Assembly (NCBI RefSeq): GCF_008122505.1
Contig: NZ_VSSB01000001.1
Span: forward strand, 728,891 to 792,890
Reading direction: 5' to 3'
Length of the DNA stretch: 64,000 nucleotides
DNA from: Agromyces mariniharenae
GTDB lineage: Bacteria; Actinomycetota; Actinomycetes; Actinomycetales; Microbacteriaceae
Below the pieces are notes generated by a model. The model ran no database searches, was not told the DNA's origin, and worked only from the letters and a program-made list of their open reading frames with translations. The translations under genes and the position numbers were made by a program. Position 1 is the first letter of the stretch; every line of letters starts with the position of its first letter. Shown here one piece after another: positions 15,737 through 23,995 of this stretch.

Positions 15737-17008
15737 ATGTCCACGAGACGCCGCACCACCGCCGCACTGACCGCCACCGCCACCCTGATCGGAGCCGTCG
15801 CCGTCACGGCGCTGGCCGGTCCGGCCGCTGCGGCCCCGCCCGACGGGCGCGGACCCACCGAGCTGCGCGTGGCGACCTACAACCTCTCGCTGAACCGCAA
15901 CGCACCCGGGCAGCTCGTCGCCGACCTCTCGACCACCACGAACGCGCAGGCGAAGACGGTCGCGGAGGTCATCCAGCGCGCGAACCCCGACATCGTGCTG
16001 CTGAACGAGTTCGATTACGTGCCCGACAATCAGGCCGTGAACCTGTTCCGCGACAACTACCTCGAGCTGTCGCAGGGCGGCGCCGACCCGGTCGAGTACC
16101 CGTACGCGTTCGTGGCGGAGTCGAACACGGGCATCGCGAGCGGCTTCGACCTCAACAACAACGGCCAGACGGTCACCACGCCGCTCGCCGCGGGCTACGG
16201 CGACGACGCGTTCGGCTTCGGCGCGTTCCCGGGCCAGTTCGGCATGGCCGTGCTCTCGAAGTACCCGATCGACACCGATGCGGTGCGCACGTTCCAGAAG
16301 TTCCTCTGGAAGGACATGCCCGGAGCGCTGCTGCCCGACGACCCGAACACCGCGGCCCCGGCCGACTGGTACTCGTCCGCAGAGCTCAACGTGTTCCGCC
16401 TCTCGAGCAAGTCGCACTGGGACATCCCGGTCGACGTGAACGGGCGCACCGTGCACGTGCTCGCGTCGCACCCGACCCCGCCGACCTTCGACGGCGCGGA
16501 GGACCGCAACGGCCTCCGCAACCACGACGAGATCCGCTTCTGGGCCGACTACGTCACGCCGGGCACCGCGTCCCGCTACATCTACGACGACGCCGGCGGC
16601 ACCGGCGGCCTGAAGCCCGGCTCGTCGTTCGTGATCCTCGGCGACCAGAACGCCGATCCGCTCGACGGCGACTCGGTGGATGCCGCGATCGACCAGCTGC
16701 TCGCCCACCCGCGTATCACGGATCCGCTGCCGACCTCGGAGGGCGCCGTCGAGGCGGCGACGCTCCAGGGCGGCGCGAACCTCACGCACGAGGGCGATCC
16801 GGCCTTCGACACGGCCGACTTCAATGACAACCCCGCGCCCGGAAACCTGCGCGCCGACTACGTGCTGCCGTCGCGCGACCTGCGTGTGCTCGACGCGCAG
16901 GTGTTCTGGCCGCTGACGACGGACCCGCTGTACCGGCTCACGGGTGCATTCCCGTTCCCGTCGAGCGACCACCGGCTCGTGTGGGTGGACCTGCGGGTGC
17001 ACTCGTAG
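15737..17008 (+). CDS. Secreted endonuclease/exonuclease/phosphatase-family protein
   Basis: 423 residues with a Sec signal peptide (arginine-rich start, hydrophobic core, cleavage near AGPAAAAPP, residue ~34). The EEP fold follows: RVATYNLSLNRN (strand with the metal-site Asn), IVLLNEFDYV (metal-binding Glu near residue 95), LASHPTPPTFDG, VILGDQNADPLDG (catalytic Asp/Asn near 300), and SSDHRLVWVDL (C-terminal Asp-His). It is likely an extracellular phosphodiesterase or nuclease that could release phosphate from DNA or phospho-compounds. The ATG has GAAGGAGA 6 bases upstream. A PHO-box-like triple repeat sits at the promoter (15649-15692), fitting induction at low phosphate. A terminator follows at 17037-17071. 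Confidence 0.87.
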   Translation: MSTRRRTTAALTATATLIGAVAVTALAGPAAAAPPDGRGPTELRVATYNLSLNRNAPGQLVADLSTTTNAQAKTVAEVIQRANPDIVLLNEFDYVPDNQAVNLFRDNYLELSQGGADPVEYPYAFVAESNTGIASGFDLNNNGQTVTTPLAAGYGDDAFGFGAFPGQFGMAVLSKYPIDTDAVRTFQKFLWKDMPGALLPDDPNTAAPADWYSSAELNVFRLSSKSHWDIPVDVNGRTVHVLASHPTPPTFDGAEDRNGLRNHDEIRFWADYVTPGTASRYIYDDAGGTGGLKPGSSFVILGDQNADPLDGDSVDAAIDQLLAHPRITDPLPTSEGAVEAATLQGGANLTHEGDPAFDTADFNDNPAPGNLRADYVLPSRDLRVLDAQVFWPLTTDPLYRLTGAFPFPSSDHRLVWVDLRVHS

Positions 17009-17036
17009 GGGGCGTGTTCTCGCCCTGCTGAGGCGA

Positions 17037-17071
17037 CGGATGCCGCGGGCCGGCCGGGCTCGCGGCATCCG
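17037..17071 (+). terminator. Terminator made of two GGATGCCGC words
   Basis: CGGATGCCGCG (17037-17047) and CGCGGCATCCG (17061-17071), perfect 11-bp arms around a 13-base loop, 28 bases after the nuclease stop. Confidence 0.75.
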
Positions 17072-17138
17072 CGTGTCGGCGCCCACCCGTTCGCGACCCC
17101 ATCCGCTCCCCTCCCGCGCTCCGCTTCTCCCCTGCGCC

Positions 17139-17275
17139 CTTCTCGCCTGCGTCCACCCTCTCCCCTGCCGCGCTCCCCTTCTCGCCTGCGTCCACCTTCC
17201 CCCCTTGCCGCGCTCCCCTTCTCGCCTGCGTCCACCCTCTCCCCTGCCGCGCTCCCCTTCTCGCCTGCGTCCACC
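17139..17275. repeat. 39-bp pyrimidine-rich tandem repeat upstream of the HNH gene
   Basis: The 19-base core CTTCTCGCCTGCGTCCACC begins at 17139, 17178, 17218 and 17257 (spacing 39, 40, 39). It is joined by a C/T-rich linker of the form CTCTCCCCTGCCGCGCTCCC. Partial copies extend from about 17098 to 17300. The plus strand is mostly pyrimidine over about 240 bases. The 17009-17491 interval has no gene that I can support; it holds this repeat, the terminator at 17037-17071 and the HNH gene's promoter. Confidence 0.85.
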
Positions 17276-17491
17276 TTCTCCCCTCCGCCCACCGCGTCTT
17301 CTCGCGCCCGACGTCTCTTCCGTGCGCACCGCGTCTCCCTGCACCCAACGCGCGTCGCTTCGATTCCTCCACTGGGTTCCCGCCGACCTTCCCACTTGCC
17401 CTCCACAGGTCGATGCCAGCATTGGTTATTCACAGCTGATCTGGGCTTTTCAACGGATCTGAATGTCGGTGGGTGCGTGCATGATGGTTTC

Positions 17492-18901
17492 ATGACCGGA
17501 ATCCGCGACACCCTCCACGAGGTGCGATCGCGGCTGCTCGACGCACTCTCGTTCGACGCGCCGACCGGTTGGGCCGACGACGAGCTCCTCGCGAACGCGG
17601 GTGCGCTCGAGGCGCTGGGCCGGGTCGTCGACGCGCACCGGGTCGCGGTAGCGGGCGAGATCGCGGAGCGTTCCCGGATCGAGCTCGGCGACCAACGCCT
17701 CTCGACGCGGAAGGGATGCCGGTCCGCCGTCGAACTGCTCGAGCGGGTCACCCAGGTGTCCGGGTTCGAAGCACGACGACGCATCACCCTCGGGGCTGCG
17801 ACGCGGGTGCGCGACGAGTTCGCGGGCGAACCGGGTGAGGCTCGCTTTCCGGCAACCGCTGCCGCGCTGGCCTCGGGTGACGTCGGGGCGGATGCCGCGG
17901 CCGCGATCATCCGCGAACTCGACCGGACCCGCCCCTACGCCGACCCGGCCCGGCTCGCCGCGGCCGAACAGGCACTCGTCGATGAGGCGACGGGATCCGG
18001 TGATTTGGCGCCGGTGCGGTGCACCGCCGACGAACTGCGGATCCAGGCGCAGGCGTGGGCGACCTTCCTCGACCCCGACGGCGTCGAACCCAACGACGAG
18101 CGCGCGATGCGCCGGCGCGGGTTCCGGATCGGCCGCTCCGCACGGGACGGGCTGATCCCGGTCACCGGTGAACTCATGCCAGAAGTCGCCGCGAAGCTCA
18201 CCCGGCTCTTCGACGCGCACCTTTCACCTCGCGTCGGCGGCGGGTTCCAGACTGACGAAGACCGAGCGCTGGCGGCGGAATCCGGGGAGGACCGCACCCC
18301 CGACCAGCAACGCCACGACGTGCTCGCCGCGATCATCGACACCGCAGCCCGCTCCGGCGAACACCCCACCATCGGCGGCGCCGCACCGACGGTGCTGGTC
18401 AGCGTCCGCGCGTCCGACCTCGCCGCCGATCGTGGAGTCGCGCACGCCGACGGCATCGACACTCCGATCTCGCTGCGCGCGGCCCGGCACATGATCTGCA
18501 CCGGCGGCACCCAGACGATCACGTTCGACGACGACGGCCGGATCATCGAACTGGGGTCACTCGAACGCTGCTTCACCGCCCACCAACGCCGGGCGATCAC
18601 GCTCCGAGACGGCGGTTGCATCATCCCCGGCTGCACCATCCCCGCCGCGTGGACCGAGATCCACCACGTCACCGCCCACACCGACGGCGGACCGACTCAT
18701 CCTGACAACGGCGTGCTCCTCTGCTGGTTCCACCACCGCACGATCGACACCTCGGGCTGGCTCATCCGGATGATCCGTGGCGTGCCGCACGTCCGACCAC
18801 CCCGATGGCTCGACCCCGGCGGAACCTGGCGCCCCAGCACCAAATCCCCCACCCGACTCGCCGACCAACACGAACGACCACCCACGGCGCACGCCGCCTG
18901 A
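17492..18901 (+). CDS. DUF222 / 13E12-type HNH endonuclease-signature protein
   Basis: 469 residues. The helical DUF222 domain spans about residues 30-330. The C-terminal HNH nuclease motif is near residue 380-425, with LRDGGCIIPGC, WTEIHHVTAHTDGG, HPDNGVLLCWFHH: two Cys-containing knuckles and the catalytic HH. These genes are multicopy in many actinobacteria and related to the mycobacterial REP13E12 family, which can host phage integration sites; the physiological role is unknown. The ATG at 17492 has CATGAT (17480-17485) six bases upstream and no ribosome site, suggesting a leaderless transcript. The gene is bracketed by a 39-bp tandem repeat upstream and a 19-bp tandem repeat downstream. 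Confidence 0.9.
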   Translation: MTGIRDTLHEVRSRLLDALSFDAPTGWADDELLANAGALEALGRVVDAHRVAVAGEIAERSRIELGDQRLSTRKGCRSAVELLERVTQVSGFEARRRITLGAATRVRDEFAGEPGEARFPATAAALASGDVGADAAAAIIRELDRTRPYADPARLAAAEQALVDEATGSGDLAPVRCTADELRIQAQAWATFLDPDGVEPNDERAMRRRGFRIGRSARDGLIPVTGELMPEVAAKLTRLFDAHLSPRVGGGFQTDEDRALAAESGEDRTPDQQRHDVLAAIIDTAARSGEHPTIGGAAPTVLVSVRASDLAADRGVAHADGIDTPISLRAARHMICTGGTQTITFDDDGRIIELGSLERCFTAHQRRAITLRDGGCIIPGCTIPAAWTEIHHVTAHTDGGPTHPDNGVLLCWFHHRTIDTSGWLIRMIRGVPHVRPPRWLDPGGTWRPSTKSPTRLADQHERPPTAHAA

Positions 18902-19010
18902 CCGCTCGCCGATGCGGAGGCGATCCCCTGGTTCATGCGAGTGCCCGGTGTCGTCGGCGGCGTTGCCGGGCCGGTGGCACCCCAACGGCAGGTGGTGCTG
19001 ACGCGCGAGC

Positions 19011-19276
19011 GTGCGTCGATGCGGCGAGCGTGCGTCGATGCGGAGAGCGTGCGTCAATGCGGCCAGCGTGCGTCGATGCGGCCAGCGTGCGTCGATGCGG
19101 CGAGCGTGCGTCGATGCGGCGAGCGTGCGTCGATGCGGAGAGCGTGCGTCAATGCGGCCAGCGTGCGTCAATGCGGCCAGCGTGCGTCGATGCGGCGAGC
19201 GTGCGTCGATGCGGCGAGCGTGCGTCGATGCGGAGAGCGTGCGTCCATGCGGCGAGCGTGCGTCGATGCGGCGAGC
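19011..19276. repeat. 14-copy 19-bp tandem repeat with a 95-bp superperiod
   Basis: Fourteen contiguous, gap-free copies of GTGCGTCGATGCGGCGAGC begin every 19 bases from 19011 to 19258. Variants occur only at base 8 (G/A/C) and bases 15-16 (CG, AG, CC). The AG variant recurs at 19030, 19125 and 19220, exactly 95 bases (5 units) apart, and the next unit is the A-type at 19049 and 19144. This shows block duplication of five units. The array lies between the convergent HNH gene and an unknown gene. The rest of 18902-19310 holds no supportable gene. Confidence 0.95.
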
Positions 19277-19310
19277 GCGCCGCGTCCGGCCCCGTGCGAT
19301 CGCTGCGCTC

Positions 19311-19844
19311 TCAGCTCCCGCCGAGCCCCACCCGGTCGGGCACCGCCCCGACCACCCGTGGCAGCCACGACTCGACGTCGGGCCACGCGCGACCGGTCGG
19401 CAGGTGCCGGAGCAGCTTGGCGAGCGAGTCGTCGGCGGCCGGCCACGGGATCACCCGCGTCGGCGACTCCGCGGCGAGCACGCCGAGCCACCAGTGCTTC
19501 CACGTCACGGCCAGGTGCTCGGGCTGCAGCACGACGTAGTAGTCGGGCACGTTCATGGCGTGCCGGCCCGCGGCCTCGAGCGCACGGTCGATCTCGAGCT
19601 CGAGCACCCCGTAGGTGGACTGGTCGTCGAAGAACTCCACCCAGGCGTTGGCGACGTGAGCGAGCGGATCATGGTCGTGCACGACGTACGGCGCCGCGGT
19701 CGACGCGGACCAGCGCGCCACGTCGTCGTCGGATGCCTCGTCGAAGACGGCGGCCCGCACGTTCGCATACCGCTCGAGCGCATGGATGGCCGACGTCGCC
19801 TCGTCACCGACGACGACCAGTGTGGTGCTGGCCGGTGCCTCCAT
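19311..19844 (-). CDS. Conserved-looking hypothetical protein
   Basis: 177 residues, soluble, no signal peptide and no membrane span. The N-terminus has an alternating strand/helix look (STTLVVVGDEATSAIHALERY). A Trp/His-rich middle follows (YYVVLQPEHLAVTWKHWWLGVLA) and then WPDVESWLPRVVGAVP at the C-terminus. I do not recognise the family. The ATG at 19844 is chosen because TATGAT (19856-19851 on the minus strand) lies exactly six bases upstream, the leaderless pattern seen repeatedly here; a longer frame upstream lacks signals. Its 3' end abuts the 19-bp tandem array, and it is followed upstream by an oxidoreductase gene on the same strand. Confidence 0.65.
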   Translation of the reverse strand: MEAPASTTLVVVGDEATSAIHALERYANVRAAVFDEASDDDVARWSASTAAPYVVHDHDPLAHVANAWVEFFDDQSTYGVLELEIDRALEAAGRHAMNVPDYYVVLQPEHLAVTWKHWWLGVLAAESPTRVIPWPAADDSLAKLLRHLPTGRAWPDVESWLPRVVGAVPDRVGLGGS

Positions 19845-19948
19845 TTCCGCATCATACGTCCGCCCCAGGCGGGCACAGGGAGCCATGCGTTCGTTTCGCG
19901 GAGACCGTCACACGACCGTGACCAGCCCGACACGAGCGAGCAGCATCG

Positions 19949-20968
19949 TCACCGGATCCGGAGCACGACGTTCCCGCGCTTGTGCCCGCTGTCGACGTAC
20001 CGATGCGCCTGGGCGACATCGTCGAGGTCGTACGTACGATCGATCACCGGCCGGAACTCCCCCGCCTCCGCGAGCCGCATGAGCGCAGCGAGGTCCTCGT
20101 GGCTCACGGACGTTCCCGCCGACGTCACGAGCGATCCGCTCCGCCGCGCATCGCGCTTCGCGCGCAGCATCCCGCGCAGCCCGGTCACCACGAGCAGCAG
20201 CGCTCCGCCCGGCTTCAGCGAGTGCTCGACCCGGTCGAACGGCGCGTTGCCGACGCACTCCACGATCACGTCGTACGTCGAGCCGTCGCTCGCGAAGTCC
20301 GCCGCTCGGTAGTCGATCACCCGGTCGGCGCCGAGCGAGGTGACGAGGTCCGCGTTCCCGGCGCTCGTGACCGCGGTGACCCGAGCGCCGCGGAGGGCCG
20401 CGAGCTGCACGACCGCCGTGCCCACCGCACCGGATGCCCCGTTCACGAGCACCTCGGTGCCAGGTCCGATGTCGACCATCCCGAGATACGCGAGCGCGGT
20501 GTGACCCCCGAAGACCAGGGCGACGGCCTCCTCCCACGACAGGTTCGCCGGCTTGTGCGCGATCGCCTTCGACATCGGCACGCGCGCGTACTCCGCGTGT
20601 CCGCCGAAGTCGCCTCCGAGCATGGCGACCACCTCGTCGCCGGGCGCGAAGCCCTCGACGTCCTCGCCGACCGCCTCGACGATGCCCGCGACGTCCATGC
20701 CGAGCACGGGCTTGCGCGGCCGGAACACGCCGAGCGCGACCGGGATCATGATCCCCAGCCCCTCAGGCAGGTCGCGGCTCCGCATCCGGTGGTCGGCGAT
20801 GCTCACCGTGCTCGCGTGCACGCGCACGAGGAGCTCATCGGCCTTCGGCTCCGGTCGCCGCACCTCCTCGACCCGCACCACCTCGGGCCCGCCGAACCGG
20901 CGCGCCACCGCGGCCCGCATCGTGCTCGTCGACGCCGTGTTCGCCGTCTTCGTCGTCATGGTGTCCAT
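19949..20968 (-). CDS. NADP-dependent oxidoreductase, zinc-less MDR / quinone oxidoreductase family
   Basis: 339 residues. The GroES-like N-terminal domain (MRAAVARRFGGPEVVRVEEV) is followed by the NADPH-binding Rossmann motif VNGASGAVGTAVVQLA around residue 165. Zinc-ligand cysteines are absent, so it belongs with quinone oxidoreductase/enoyl-reductase-like MDR enzymes. The substrate is unknown. GGGAGG lies 7 bases before the ATG at 20968. It is divergent from a TetR regulator with two tandem CTTAC-N3-GTAAG palindromes between, so TetR-repressed, ligand-induced expression is likely, as is common for MDR reductases handling electrophiles. Confidence 0.88.
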   Translation of the reverse strand: MDTMTTKTANTASTSTMRAAVARRFGGPEVVRVEEVRRPEPKADELLVRVHASTVSIADHRMRSRDLPEGLGIMIPVALGVFRPRKPVLGMDVAGIVEAVGEDVEGFAPGDEVVAMLGGDFGGHAEYARVPMSKAIAHKPANLSWEEAVALVFGGHTALAYLGMVDIGPGTEVLVNGASGAVGTAVVQLAALRGARVTAVTSAGNADLVTSLGADRVIDYRAADFASDGSTYDVIVECVGNAPFDRVEHSLKPGGALLLVVTGLRGMLRAKRDARRSGSLVTSAGTSVSHEDLAALMRLAEAGEFRPVIDRTYDLDDVAQAHRYVDSGHKRGNVVLRIR

Positions 20969-20986
20969 TTCGAGACCTCCCGTTGC

Positions 20987-21013
20987 CTTACGTTGTAAGT
21001 CTTACGATGTAAG
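20987..21013. promoter_or_regulatory. Two tandem TetR-type operators
   Basis: CTTAC-GTT-GTAAG (20987-20999) and CTTAC-GAT-GTAAG (21001-21013), perfect 5-bp arms, 14 bases centre to centre. They lie between the divergent MDR reductase and TetR genes, next to TAGCGT (21015-21020). Confidence 0.75.
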
Positions 21014-21176
21014 ATAGCGTGGGTTCGAGGAATTGTCGAGAGGTCGAACGCCGGATGTCCCGCAGGCTCGTACGGTGGCACCAGACCCGGACGAAGAACG
21101 GGAGCCGCACGATCGACGAAACGCTCGTACGGTGGACGGAACGCTCCGACGGATGACACGAGGAAGGAGGGCGACC

Positions 21177-21917
21177 ATGACGTCGACGACGCAGCAGGCC
21201 CGACGCCGCACGCCCCTCTCCCGCGAGCGCGTCCTCCGCGCCGCCGTCGATCTCGCCGACACCGCGGGCATCGACGCGCTCACCGTGCGCCGGCTCGCGG
21301 AGTCGCTCGGCGTCGAGGCGATGTCGCTCTACTACCACGTGCCCAACAAGGAGGCGATCCTCGACGGCATCGTCGACCTCGTGTTCACCGAGATCGAGGG
21401 CGAGGTCGGCGGCTTCCAGGTCCCCGAGACGGATGCCGCGTGGCACGACGCACTGCGCGTCCGCATCCTCGGTGCACGGCGCGTGATGCTGCGGCATCCG
21501 TGGGCCCCCGCCCTGCTCGACAGCCGCACCGGACTCGCACCCACGACCGCCCGGTACGTCGACTCCGTGGTCGGCACCCTCCGCTCGGGCGGGCTGTCGT
21601 ACGACCTGATCCACCACGCGATGCACGCACTCGGCAGCCGCATGTTCGGGTTCTCGCAGGAGCTCGGCGAGGACGACGACTCGGGCGACGCCGACCTGGC
21701 GCAGCTGGCCGCGATGGTGCCGCACCTCGCGGCGATGCTCGCGGTCGTGCGCCACGACGATCCCGACTCGACGCTCGGTTGGTGCGACGACCAGTACGAG
21801 TTCGAGTTCGGGCTCGACCTCATCCTCGACGGGCTGGCGCGCAAGCGCGCACTCGAGGCGCAGGCCGACGCCGCGACCTCGACAGCGGGAACGGCTGCCG
21901 AGGACCCGCGAGACTAG
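21177..21917 (+). CDS. TetR/AcrR family regulator (TetR_C type)
   Basis: 246 residues. The N-terminal HTH at about residues 15-60 includes LTVRRLAESLGVEAMSLYYHVPNKEAILDGIVD, the sequence style of classical TetR with the C-terminal TetR_C dimer/ligand domain. It ends in an alanine-rich acidic tail. GAAGGAGG lies 8 bases before the ATG. It is divergent from the MDR reductase and separated from it by two 13-bp palindromes at 20987-21013, so it likely represses that gene and itself. The 3' end overlaps the convergent phosphatase gene by four bases. Confidence 0.88.
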   Translation: MTSTTQQARRRTPLSRERVLRAAVDLADTAGIDALTVRRLAESLGVEAMSLYYHVPNKEAILDGIVDLVFTEIEGEVGGFQVPETDAAWHDALRVRILGARRVMLRHPWAPALLDSRTGLAPTTARYVDSVVGTLRSGGLSYDLIHHAMHALGSRMFGFSQELGEDDDSGDADLAQLAAMVPHLAAMLAVVRHDDPDSTLGWCDDQYEFEFGLDLILDGLARKRALEAQADAATSTAGTAAEDPRD

Positions 21918-22537
21918 CTCGCGACGCCCAGCCGAGCGTCCGCATCGGCCATCGCCGCCTCGACCACGCCGAATACCTCGTCGGCCGGCGCGCCGCCGAT
22001 CGTGACGACGCCCCACGCATCGTCGAACCGCACGAACGACGACGACGCGTTGTCGAGCCGCGGGTAGTGGCGGGCGTCGTGACCCGAGATCCCCGCGAGG
22101 GTGAAGCGGATGAGGGTGCCGTGCGCGACGGCGAGCACGCGAGCGCCGGGATGATCCACCGCGATGCGGTCGAGGCCGCGGATGCCGCGGGGCCCCACCT
22201 CCGCGTCGGGCTCCATGCCGGCGAAGTCGCGCAGGGGCCAGCGCACGTCGAGCTCGGAGACGAGCGTGCCCTCCGCCTCGCCGAAGTCCTGCTCGATGAG
22301 CTCGTCGTAGGCCCCGCCGACGGGCAGGTCGAGCTCGCCCGCGATGATCAGGGCGGTCTCGCGGGCCCGGTCGAGCGGCGAGCTCACCACGACGTCCCAC
22401 GGCTCCGCGGCGAGCGGAGCGGCCGCGGCGAGCGCCTGCGCACGACCGGTGTCGTTCAGCGGGATGTCGGTGCGCCCCTGCATGCGGCCGGCGAGGTTCC
22501 AGTCGGTCTGACCGTGGCGGATGAGGGCGAGCAGCAC
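21914..22537 (-). CDS. Histidine phosphatase family protein (phosphoglycerate-mutase-like)
   Basis: 207 residues. The phosphohistidine motif LIRHGQTDWN opens the protein (residues 5-13), with a PLNDTGRAQA block, the SSPLDRARETA block near 60, and the second catalytic histidine in VAHGTLIRF near residue 140. The family includes broad phosphatases and cofactor-dependent mutases; the substrate is unknown. The GTG at 22537 is chosen because TAGGCT (22550-22545, minus strand) lies 7 bases upstream with no ribosome site, so the mRNA is probably leaderless. A much longer 5' extension is open but unsupported. It overlaps the convergent TetR gene's stop. Confidence 0.87.
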   Translation of the reverse strand: MLLALIRHGQTDWNLAGRMQGRTDIPLNDTGRAQALAAAAPLAAEPWDVVVSSPLDRARETALIIAGELDLPVGGAYDELIEQDFGEAEGTLVSELDVRWPLRDFAGMEPDAEVGPRGIRGLDRIAVDHPGARVLAVAHGTLIRFTLAGISGHDARHYPRLDNASSSFVRFDDAWGVVTIGGAPADEVFGVVEAAMADADARLGVAS

Positions 22538-22683
22538 GCGTTCCAGCCTAGGCGAGCCACGGACCACCCACCTCCCCGTGCGAGCACTGAGGAAATCTCC
22601 GTGCTGTGCACGGATGCGGCACCCGTGCCGGTCCCGCAGCCTTGTACGCACCATCCACCCGACCTCATCGAGGAGATCACCGC

Positions 22684-23523
22684 ATGACCGACACCGCCAC
22701 CCTCCAGTCCGACGCCGACCTCGCGCTCAAGCGGAAGCACCGCGCGATGTGGGCCTCGGGCGACTACCCGACGCTCGCGTCCGACCTCATCTGGGAGCTC
22801 GGCACCCGCGTGGTCGCGGCCGCCGACGTGCGCCCCGGCGAGCGCGTGCTCGACATCGCCGCCGGCAGCGGCAACGCCGCGATCCCCGCCGCCCTCCGCG
22901 GCGCAACAGTGGTGGCGAGCGACCTCGCGCCCGAGCTGTTCGACGTCGGACGACGCCTGGCCACCGAGGCAGGCGCCGAGCTCGAGTGGCGGGAGGCCGA
23001 CGCCGAGCACCTGCCGTTCCGCGACGCCGAGTTCGACGTCGCCCTCTCGACGGTGGGCATCATGTTCGCGCCGCACCACCAGGAGGCGGCCGACGAGCTT
23101 CTGCGCGTCGTGAAGCCCGGCGGACGGATCGCGCTCATCGCCTGGACGCCCGAGGGCTTCATCGGCCAGATGTTCAAGACCATGAAGCCGTTCGCGGCTC
23201 CGCTGCCCGAGGGCGCCCAGCCCGCACCCCTGTGGGGCGACGAGCAGCACGTCCGCGGCCTCCTCGGCGAGCGGGCGACCGACGTCGAGATGGTGCGCGA
23301 GTCCGTGAGGATCGACCGGTTCCGCACGGGCGAGGAGTTCCGCGACTACTTCAAGCACCACTACGGCCCGACGATCGCGGTCTACCACCGCATCGCCGAC
23401 GACCCCGAGCAGGTGCGCGCGCTCGACCAGGCGCTCGCCGAGCTCGGACGAGCCCACGGGCTCGACGGCTCCGGCCGCGGCACCGAATGGGAATACCTCC
23501 TGTTCACCGCGCGGCGGAGCTGA
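22684..23523 (+). CDS. Class I SAM-dependent methyltransferase
   Basis: 279 residues. Motif I is VLDIAAGSGNAAIPAA near residue 58, the acidic residue follows at VVASDLAPE, then the DAEHLPFRDAEFDVALSTVGIMFAPHH block (motifs post-I and II) and VVKPGGRIALIAW (motif III). The layout resembles UbiE/COQ5-like small-molecule methyltransferases. The ribosome site GAGGAGA lies 6 bases before the ATG. It may be transcribed with the following 76-residue gene (44-base gap). Substrate unknown. Confidence 0.85.
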   Translation: MTDTATLQSDADLALKRKHRAMWASGDYPTLASDLIWELGTRVVAAADVRPGERVLDIAAGSGNAAIPAALRGATVVASDLAPELFDVGRRLATEAGAELEWREADAEHLPFRDAEFDVALSTVGIMFAPHHQEAADELLRVVKPGGRIALIAWTPEGFIGQMFKTMKPFAAPLPEGAQPAPLWGDEQHVRGLLGERATDVEMVRESVRIDRFRTGEEFRDYFKHHYGPTIAVYHRIADDPEQVRALDQALAELGRAHGLDGSGRGTEWEYLLFTARRS

Positions 23524-23566
23524 TCCACCCATCACCTCCCCCTGCACGACCCCGAGGAGCACGATC

Positions 23567-23797
23567 ATGAACCTCAGCGAGGACTACCAGGTCTTCGAGT
23601 TGCGACGGGCCGGCGAGCAACGCCTCCAGCGCGACCTCGAGCGCCGCCGCGTGATCGCGGAGCGCCTCGCCGAGACCGGCGAGGCCGGCAACGGCGTCAC
23701 GGATGCCGCGCGCCCGCGTCGCGGCATCCGCCAGCTGCTGCCCCGCCGCCTGCGTCCGGTCATGCCGGACAGGCCCGCGTTCGGCGGCGCGGTGTGA
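23567..23797 (+). CDS. Small basic hypothetical protein
   Basis: 76 residues, very arginine-rich. The first 45 residues are an amphipathic helix-like stretch (DYQVFELRRAGEQRLQRDLERRRVIAERLAETG) and the tail is basic and proline-rich (RRGIRQLLPRRLRPVMPDRP). No membrane span. AGGAG lies 8 bases before the ATG, so translation looks real. It follows the methyltransferase by 44 bases and probably shares its transcript. No family recognised. Confidence 0.5.
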   Translation: MNLSEDYQVFELRRAGEQRLQRDLERRRVIAERLAETGEAGNGVTDAARPRRGIRQLLPRRLRPVMPDRPAFGGAV

Positions 23798-23995
23798 CCG
23801 ACCGCCGTGTGACCGGCCGCCGATCACCGCACCGCCCCGCACCGCACACCCAGCCGACCGCCGGGTCGGCGCGGACGCACGCTCGTCGAATCGACGACGT
23901 GCTCCCGCGCCGATCCGCGCGGCCGCCGATCCGCGCGGTCGCCCGCCCGACGGGAACCCGTGCGGCGACGCGGATTCGCCCCTAGACTCGGCGCC

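Noticed and set aside
16938..17422. Minus-strand 'GERVDAGEKGSAA' repeat protein across the 39-bp array
   Set aside because: It is the translated purine strand of a non-coding repeat, with no start signals and no relation to a known family.
19011..19276. CRISPR array
   Set aside because: The 19-mers are directly adjacent with no spacers, and no cas genes are present.
18805..19539. Repetitive 'RASMRRACVDAAS'-type protein read through the 19-bp array
   Set aside because: The array is open in several frames because the unit has no stop codon. There is no promoter or ribosome site, and the frames overlap the HNH gene and the minus-strand gene at 19311.
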